A stretch of DNA of 8,542 nucleotides from an uncultured Actinomyces sp. GTDB lineage: Bacteria > Actinomycetota > Actinomycetes > Actinomycetales > Actinomycetaceae. The notes beneath the pieces are model-generated. The model ran no database searches, was not told where the DNA came from, and saw only the letters and a program-made list of their open reading frames with translations. The stretch is from NCBI GenBank assembly GCA_900556405.1, contig USPB01000083.1:1-8542 (forward strand), written 5' to 3'. The translations under genes were made by a program, and so were the position numbers. Every line of letters begins with the position of its first letter. Positions within the stretch are counted from its first letter, which is position 1. Of the stretch, positions 4,060 through 8,542 are shown piece after piece.

Positions 4060-6672
4060 ATGGCACGTGAAATGACAACAAAGGCGCAGGAGGCCGTCTC
4101 CTCTGCGCTAGCGGCCGCCGGTGCGGCCGGTAACCCGCAGGTGGAGCCCATCCACCTGCTCGAAGCGCTGATTGAGCAGCGCGAAGGTATTGCGCTGTCT
4201 CTTCTCGAGGCTGTTGGTGCCGATGTGCGCGCGATTGGTGCTCGCACCCGCAACGCCCTCGTGGCTCTCCCGAGCGCACAGGGCGCGTCCACGGGGAGCG
4301 CTCAGCCCTCGAACGCTCTGCTCGCGGTCGTTCGCGACGCTGGCGAGCGCGCCGAGGCCGGCGGTGACCAGTACATCTCGACCGAGCACCTGCTCATCGC
4401 GCTGGCTGCCTCGCAGACCGAGGCTGGTCGAATCCTCACCCAGGGCGGAGCTGGCGCCGACGCTCTCGCGCAGGCTCTCGCGCAGCTGCGCCCCGACCCG
4501 ATTACCTCGGCCGACCCCGAGGGATCCTTCGAAGCCCTGTCCAAGTACGGCCGCGACCTCACGGAGGTTGCCCGCGAAGGCAAGCTCGACCCGGTCATCG
4601 GGCGAGATAACGAGATTCGTCGCGTCATCCAGGTCCTGTCTCGTCGTACCAAGAACAACCCTGTTCTGATCGGTGAGCCCGGCGTCGGAAAGACGGCCGT
4701 CGTCGAAGGCCTCGCCCAGCGCATCGTCGCCGGCGATGTCCCCGAATCCCTGCGCGACAAGCGCCTCGTCTCCCTCGACGTGTCGTCGATGGTCGCCGGC
4801 GCGAAGTATCGCGGTGAGTTCGAGGAGCGCCTGAAGGCCGTCCTCGCTGAGATTCAGCGCTCCGACGGTCAGATCATCACCTTCATCGACGAGCTGCACA
4901 CGGTCGTCGGTGCGGGAGGCGGCTCCGAGGGCGCCATGGATGCGGGCAACATGCTCAAGCCCATGCTCGCCCGCGGTGAGCTGCGCATGGTCGGTGCGAC
5001 CACGCTCGACGAGTACCGCGAGAACATCGAGAAGGACCCCGCGCTGGAGCGTCGCTTCCAGCAGGTGTTCGTCGGTGAGCCCTCGGTCGAGGACACCGTC
5101 GCCATCCTGCGTGGCATCGCCCCGAAGTACGAGGCACACCACAAGGTGACCATCTCCGACGGTGCTCTTGTCGCCGCGGCCACCCTGTCGAACCGCTACA
5201 TCACGGGCCGACAGCTGCCCGACAAGGCCATCGACCTGATCGACGAGGCCGCGTCTCGCCTGCGCATGGAGCTCGACTCCTCGCCGGTCGAGATCGACGA
5301 GCTGCGCCGTAGCGTAGATCGCCTCCGCATGGAGGAGTCCTACCTGACCGAGTCCGATCCGGAGGGCCTCGACGAGGCCACCCAGGATCGCCTGAGCAAA
5401 CTGCGCGCCGACCTTGCGGATCGCGAGGAGACGCTGCGTGCGCTCACTGCCCGCTGGGAGGCCGAAAAGGCCGGTCACAACCGCGTCGGAGACCTGCGTG
5501 TCCAGCTTGATACGCTGCGCACTCAGCTGGATCTGGCTGTGCGCGAGGGGCGCTGGGAAGAGGCTGGCCGCCTCCAGAACGGCGAGATCCCCGCGGTCGA
5601 GCGCCAGATTGCCGAGGCGGAAGCTCAGGCTGAAGCTCAGGATGCTCGCGGTGATGAAGAGCCGATGATCGCCGAGAAGGTCGGCCCCGCAGAAATCGCC
5701 GAGGTGATCGAAGCGTGGACCGGAATTCCGACGGGTAAGCTCCTGCAAACTGAGACCGACAAGCTCCTGCACATGGAGGACGAGCTCGGAAAGCGCCTCA
5801 TTGGTCAGAAAGATGCCGTGCGAGCAGTATCGGATGCGGTCCGTCGCTCCCGTGCTGGTCTGTCCGACCCCAACCGTCCGACCGGTTCGTTCCTGTTCCT
5901 CGGCCCGACGGGCGTGGGTAAGACCGAGCTGGCTAAGGCACTCGCGGAGTTCCTCTTCGATGACGAGCGCGCCATGGTGCGCATTGACATGTCGGAGTAC
6001 TCCGAGAAGCATTCGGTTGCTCGTCTCGTCGGTGCCCCTCCGGGGTACGTGGGCTACGAGCAGGGCGGTCAGTTGACCGAGGCTGTGCGTCGTCGTCCGT
6101 ATTCTGTCGTCCTTTTGGACGAAGTTGAGAAGGCCGATCCTGAGATTTTCGACATTCTTCTGCAGGTGTTGGATGACGGACGTCTCACGGACGGGCAGGG
6201 GCGGACGGTGGACTTCCGTAACACCATCCTGATTCTCACGTCGAACCTCGGTTCGCAGTTCCTGTCGGACCCTGACTTGACACCCGAAGGAAAGCGGGAG
6301 TCTGTCATGTCTGTTGTTCGCTCGGCGTTCCGTCCGGAGTTCCTCAATAGGCTGGATGAGACGGTCATGTTTGACGCGCTTACCCGCGAAAATCTGGGCG
6401 AGATCGTCGATTTGCTGGTTGCGTCGCTGGAGTCTCGTCTCCGCGAGCGTCGCATCGGTTTGACAGTAACCGAACCGGCCCGCGGATGGCTCGCTCGCGT
6501 GGGCTATGACCCGGCATTCGGTGCCCGTCCGCTGCGTCGCCTGATTCAGCGCGAGATCGGTGATCGACTGGCTGTTCTGCTGCTCGGTGGAGACGTTCAA
6601 GATGGTCAGAATGTGACAGTTGACATCAACGATTCCATCGACGGGCTTGTCATGAATGTTGATAAACCCTGA
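4060..6672 (+). CDS. clpB: ATP-dependent disaggregase ClpB (Hsp100)
   Basis: 870 residues, close to the usual 850-870. The start ATG has SD GGAGGAG (4046-4052), 7 nt upstream. ClpB forms cytoplasmic hexamers that thread aggregated proteins through a central pore, working with DnaK. Domains seen: an N-domain at 1-145; AAA-1 with Walker A GEPGVGKT (205-212), pore loop AKYRGEF with Y250, Walker B with D277-E278, and arginine fingers R331-R332; the middle coiled-coil domain at about 402-530, which separates ClpB from ClpA and resembles the full-length propeller; and AAA-2 with Walker A GPTGVGKT (615-622), pore loop GYVGY (662-666), Walker B VVLLDE (683-688), and the sensor-2 GAR motif (821-823). 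No IGF/IGL-type ClpP-binding loop was noticed, as expected for ClpB. The tail ends in an acidic, Asn/Asp-rich segment. Codon choice drifts toward T-ending codons in the last third. Confidence 0.97.
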   Translation: MAREMTTKAQEAVSSALAAAGAAGNPQVEPIHLLEALIEQREGIALSLLEAVGADVRAIGARTRNALVALPSAQGASTGSAQPSNALLAVVRDAGERAEAGGDQYISTEHLLIALAASQTEAGRILTQGGAGADALAQALAQLRPDPITSADPEGSFEALSKYGRDLTEVAREGKLDPVIGRDNEIRRVIQVLSRRTKNNPVLIGEPGVGKTAVVEGLAQRIVAGDVPESLRDKRLVSLDVSSMVAGAKYRGEFEERLKAVLAEIQRSDGQIITFIDELHTVVGAGGGSEGAMDAGNMLKPMLARGELRMVGATTLDEYRENIEKDPALERRFQQVFVGEPSVEDTVAILRGIAPKYEAHHKVTISDGALVAAATLSNRYITGRQLPDKAIDLIDEAASRLRMELDSSPVEIDELRRSVDRLRMEESYLTESDPEGLDEATQDRLSKLRADLADREETLRALTARWEAEKAGHNRVGDLRVQLDTLRTQLDLAVREGRWEEAGRLQNGEIPAVERQIAEAEAQAEAQDARGDEEPMIAEKVGPAEIAEVIEAWTGIPTGKLLQTETDKLLHMEDELGKRLIGQKDAVRAVSDAVRRSRAGLSDPNRPTGSFLFLGPTGVGKTELAKALAEFLFDDERAMVRIDMSEYSEKHSVARLVGAPPGYVGYEQGGQLTEAVRRRPYSVVLLDEVEKADPEIFDILLQVLDDGRLTDGQGRTVDFRNTILILTSNLGSQFLSDPDLTPEGKRESVMSVVRSAFRPEFLNRLDETVMFDALTRENLGEIVDLLVASLESRLRERRIGLTVTEPARGWLARVGYDPAFGARPLRRLIQREIGDRLAVLLLGGDVQDGQNVTVDINDSIDGLVMNVDKP

Positions 6673-6688
6673 GATTGCGCGGTACACT
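6659..6688 (+). promoter_or_regulatory. SigA-type promoter of the tetR-hydrolase operon
   Basis: TTGATA (6659-6664) and TACACT (6683-6688) are separated by 18 bp and match the consensus hexamers at 5 of 6 and 4 of 6 positions. The -35 lies over the last codons of clpB. The predicted start near 6694-6696 gives a leader of about 53 nt to the ATG at 6748. No terminator was seen after clpB, so read-through from clpB could also contribute. Confidence 0.6.
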
Positions 6689-6700
6689 GACTACCAGTGT
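6684..6700. promoter_or_regulatory. Palindrome over the -10/start site, probable TetR-family operator
   Basis: ACACTG (6684-6689) and CAGTGT (6695-6700) are perfect inverted repeats around a 5-bp centre, ACTAC. The 17-bp site overlaps the -10 hexamer and the predicted start point, the classic placement for repression. It lies immediately upstream of the TetR-family gene, so autoregulation is the natural inference. An 8-bp direct repeat, GCGCGGTA, flanks the region (6677-6684 and 6712-6719). Confidence 0.6.
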
Positions 6701-6747
6701 GTATTTCGGACGCGCGGTATGTGGCGTCTGCAACAGCAGGAGATGAT

Positions 6748-7527
6748 ATGACAACCCAGAGGAAGGCCCGTGGCGCCTACTCCGTAGGACAGGCGACGCG
6801 TGAATCCATCCTCTCGGCAGCGATGGTTCTGATTGCAGAGCGAGGCTACAACGGCTTTTCTCTGCGCGACCTCGGCCGTCGAGTCGGTATTTCGCACCCC
6901 GCCGTCGTCTATCACTTCCCCTCAAAGGAAGCGATCCTGCGCAGTGCGATCCAGCGTCACGAGGAGATGAACGCTCTCTTCGACGTCACCATTAACGAAG
7001 AATCGGAAGGTGGCTTCGACGAGGGTGGCATCACCGCCGGCTCGTTTGTTGATTGGGCGGTCGGAGAGATGCGCTTCGCCATGAAGCCCGGCGCTGACGC
7101 GGCCATCGCTCTGGACTGTGTCCTGTGGGCCGAGTCCTCTTCTGAGACGCATCCGGCGCACGCCCACTACAAGTACCGCACGCAGCAGATGGAGGAAGCC
7201 CTCACTGCGATGATCCAGAACTTCGTCGAGGAGGAGGGTGCCGACATCGGTACCACGCCTCGTACCCTGGCGAAGATCCTCATCCGCTACTGGTACGGCT
7301 CGGTCGTCTCGGCTCGTTACAACGATGAGCCGATCGATGCTCGCGAGTTCGTCGCGGACTTCCTGGCCGTGTGTGTGCAGCTTCTGCACCTGCCGGCGCA
7401 CTACGTCCTCAAGCTCGGTGCTTCGGTGCCCGAGGAGGTTGCTGAGGTCTACGCCCGCACGCTGCGTAAGATCAGCGAAAAGACCACTGCGGCCGCCGAG
7501 GTTGCGGCCCCGGAGGCCACCGCGTGA
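6748..7527 (+). CDS. TetR/AcrR-family transcriptional regulator
   Basis: 259 residues from the ATG at 6748, chosen for the SD AGGAG (6738-6742), 5 nt upstream; an in-frame GTG at 6697 falls inside the putative operator. Seen: an N-terminal DNA-binding domain with helix 1 at about 16-32 (ATRESILSAAMVLIAERG), then the helix-turn-helix FSLRDLGRRVGISHPAVVYHF at 37-57, followed by SKEAIL, the standard TetR pattern. Residues from about 95 to 245 form the helical ligand-binding/dimer domain, with Trp and Tyr residues (W103, W127, Y181, W182, Y183) that could line a pocket; the ligand is unknown. The C-terminus ends in an Ala/Glu-rich tail (245-259). The gene shares four bases with the downstream hydrolase, so the two are almost certainly co-translated. 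The promoter palindrome suggests that it represses its own operon. Whether it also acts on clpB or other genes cannot be told. Confidence 0.92.
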   Translation: MTTQRKARGAYSVGQATRESILSAAMVLIAERGYNGFSLRDLGRRVGISHPAVVYHFPSKEAILRSAIQRHEEMNALFDVTINEESEGGFDEGGITAGSFVDWAVGEMRFAMKPGADAAIALDCVLWAESSSETHPAHAHYKYRTQQMEEALTAMIQNFVEEEGADIGTTPRTLAKILIRYWYGSVVSARYNDEPIDAREFVADFLAVCVQLLHLPAHYVLKLGASVPEEVAEVYARTLRKISEKTTAAAEVAAPEATA

Positions 7528-8327
7528 TCGGCACACTGCCGTCTTTCGATGTCGCCCTCGTCCTTCGTGTCGGGGGCGACGTCGTCTATTCGCACGGTGA
7601 CGTTGATCGCGAGTTCCCGCTTGCGTCGGTGACGAAGCCGATCGTCGCGTGGTCGGTGCTGGTCGCGGTTGATCGTGGCCTGATCTCCCTCGACGATCCC
7701 GCGGGTCCCGAGGGGGCGACGGTTCGCCACCTCCTGGCCCACGCCTCGGGCCTGCCCTTTGAGGGGCGGCGCCCCGTTGCCGCGCCCGAGAAGCGCCGCA
7801 TCTACTCGAACGAGGGTTTCGACATTCTCGGCGAGGTGGTCGAGGCGGCCACCGGCGTCGGCGTCTGCGAGTGGGTGCGCCGCACGGTCTTCGAGCCGCT
7901 AGGCATGACGACGGCGGATATTCCCGGCAGTCCCGCCCATGCCGGCGTTGCGAGTGCGGCAGATGTCAGCCTCTTTGGCGCCGAGCTTGCCCGTCCGACG
8001 CTCGTGAGTGGCCCCTTGGCGGCCCTCGCGGGGCTCTCGCAGTTCCCCACGCTCGCCGGCGTCGTGCCCGGCTACGGGCGCTTCACTCCCTGCCCGTGGG
8101 GCCTCGGCCTCGAAATTCGCGGCGAGAAGTCGCCGCACTGGACTGCCCCCGACGCCTCCCCGCGCACGATCGGGCACTTCGGGCAGTCCGGCTCCTTCGT
8201 GTGGGCGGACCGTGACCTCGACGCCAGTGCGGCCTTCGTCGGCGCGGAGCCTTTCGGGCCCTGGCATCACGACAATTGGTCGACGCTTAACTCGCAGCTG
8301 CTGAGCCTCGCGCGCGAGCATGCGTGA
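7524..8327 (+). CDS. Serine hydrolase of the beta-lactamase/penicillin-binding-protein fold, cytoplasmic
   Basis: 267 residues from a GTG at 7524 that overlaps the tetR stop as GTGA; SD GGAGG (7512-7516) is 7 nt upstream. The class C/beta-lactamase-related family is shown by the SxxK nucleophile motif S35-V-T-K38 in PLASVTKPIVAW, the Y94-S-N96 motif in RRIYSNEGFDILG, and HFGQSG (218-223), an HxG form of the KTG motif. Also typical are the VRHLLAHASGLP segment (67-78) and VFEPLGM (122-128). There is no signal peptide, so it is probably an intracellular esterase, amidase or peptidase rather than a secreted beta-lactamase. At 267 residues it is shorter than most family members (350-400), with trimmed loops. 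Co-expression with the TetR regulator suggests that it acts on, or is induced by, the regulator's ligand (inference). The substrate is unknown. Confidence 0.87.
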   Translation: MIGTLPSFDVALVLRVGGDVVYSHGDVDREFPLASVTKPIVAWSVLVAVDRGLISLDDPAGPEGATVRHLLAHASGLPFEGRRPVAAPEKRRIYSNEGFDILGEVVEAATGVGVCEWVRRTVFEPLGMTTADIPGSPAHAGVASAADVSLFGAELARPTLVSGPLAALAGLSQFPTLAGVVPGYGRFTPCPWGLGLEIRGEKSPHWTAPDASPRTIGHFGQSGSFVWADRDLDASAAFVGAEPFGPWHHDNWSTLNSQLLSLAREHA

Positions 8328-8338
8328 TTGATACAGAA

Positions 8339-8366
8339 CGAGGCCTGGGCGCGCACCCAGGCCTCG
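8339..8366. terminator. Bidirectional hairpin terminator between convergent genes
   Basis: CGAGGCCTGGG (8339-8349) pairs perfectly with CCCAGGCCTCG (8356-8366) around a 6-nt loop. No T-run follows on the plus strand. On the minus strand the stem is followed by TTCTGTAT. The hairpin sits 12 bp after the hydrolase stop and 40 bp beyond the exonuclease stop, so it probably serves both convergent genes. Confidence 0.72.
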
Positions 8367-8377
8367 ACGTGTGTCGG

Positions 8378-8389
8378 CGGGCATGCCCG
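8378..8389. repeat. 12-bp perfect palindrome in the convergent gap
   Basis: CGGGCATGCCCG is self-complementary over 12 bp. It lies between the main hairpin and the minus-strand gene's stop. The following CCCGGGCCTCG (8386-8396) differs from the right arm of the main terminator (8356-8366) at one base and could pair with the same left arm through one G-U pair. Confidence 0.4.
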
Positions 8390-8405
8390 GGCCTCGTTGC
8401 CTCGC

Positions 8406-8542
8406 TTAGTTGACGTCGACGATGACGGGCACGTGGTCCGAGGCGCCCTTTCCCTTGCGTTCGTCGCGGTCGATTTGCGCACCGCTGACGCGCGCAGCGA
8501 GGGCCGGCGAGCAGTAGGCGAAGTCGATGCGCATGCCCTCGT
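8406..8542 (-). CDS. xth: Exodeoxyribonuclease III family protein, C-terminal end only
   Basis: Minus-strand gene running off the right edge; 44 complete codons plus the TAA (complement of 8406-8408) are visible. The segment reads EGMRIDFAYCSPALAARVSG, continues through IDRDERKGKGASDHVPVIVDVN, and then stops. RID near an SPALA block, the KG-x-ASDH-x-PV motif and a final short beta-strand are the hallmark C-terminus of exonuclease III / endonuclease-exonuclease-phosphatase enzymes. The SDH histidine is catalytic in this family. Such enzymes cut DNA at abasic sites and remove 3' blocking groups in base-excision repair. The usual RIDY appears here as RIDF, a conservative change. The active-site N-terminal part is outside the window. 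It converges on the serine hydrolase gene across a shared hairpin. Confidence 0.88.
   Translation of the reverse strand, partial: EGMRIDFAYCSPALAARVSGAQIDRDERKGKGASDHVPVIVDVN

Noticed and set aside
4108..6687. An 859-codon open frame on the minus strand opposite clpB
   Set aside because: It is a shadow of the GC-rich, G/C-ending codons of clpB; the translation has no recognisable domain and clpB has every expected motif in the plus frame.
6697..6747. GTG start 17 codons upstream for the TetR regulator
   Set aside because: It falls inside the putative operator at or next to the predicted transcription start and lacks an SD; the ATG at 6748 has AGGAG 5 nt upstream.
7524..8327. Antibiotic-resistance class C beta-lactamase
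   Set aside because: The catalytic motifs fit the broader fold, but there is no signal peptide, the protein is short, and the third motif is HxG rather than KTG; a resistance call is not supported.
1..8542. Mobile elements, CRISPR arrays, tRNA or rRNA genes, toxin-antitoxin or defence genes
   Set aside because: No transposase, integrase, regularly spaced repeats, cloverleaf or known defence domain was seen in either strand by reading.

Overview
The window is a GC-rich stretch from what looks like an actinobacterium, most likely of the Actinomyces/Schaalia group. That placement is inferred from four things: strong C/G bias at third codon positions, a GatD-type amidotransferase, an actinobacterial-style YbjN protein, and a HAIR-type (HspR-binding) inverted repeat ahead of clpB. 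The content is mostly chromosomal housekeeping. No mobile element, CRISPR array, rRNA or tRNA was seen, and no clearly new multi-gene system is present.

Layout, left to right. Positions 1-665 hold the 3' part of a GatD-like glutamine amidotransferase (peptidoglycan lipid II amidation). Positions 743-1423 encode a small two-helix membrane protein of unknown function, ending in a strong hairpin at 1441-1478. Positions 1511-2932 encode a polytopic DUF418/YeiB-type membrane protein with a Pro-rich tail. A 236-bp non-coding stretch follows (2933-3168). Next come a 32-codon reading frame with an excellent ribosome binding site (3169-3267) and a YbjN-domain protein (3277-3939), which lie in the same frame and are separated by one amber codon. 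A perfect 9-bp inverted repeat with a 7-bp spacer, matching the HspR operator, precedes clpB (4060-6672), the Hsp100 disaggregase. A TetR-family regulator (6748-7527) has a good SigA-type promoter overlapped by a palindrome. It overlaps a cytoplasmic serine beta-lactamase-fold hydrolase (7524-8327) by the four bases GTGA. A perfect 11-bp hairpin (8339-8366) separates this operon from the convergent minus-strand 3' end of an exodeoxyribonuclease III gene (8406-8542).

Functionally, clpB is a heat-shock/protein-quality gene expected to be under HspR control. The tetR-hydrolase pair looks like an autoregulated, translationally coupled operon. The most unusual item is the small frame joined to the ybjN-type gene by a single in-frame TAG, with the downstream Shine-Dalgarno sequence overlapping that stop. 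This could be a coupled leader peptide or an amber-interrupted N-terminal extension.
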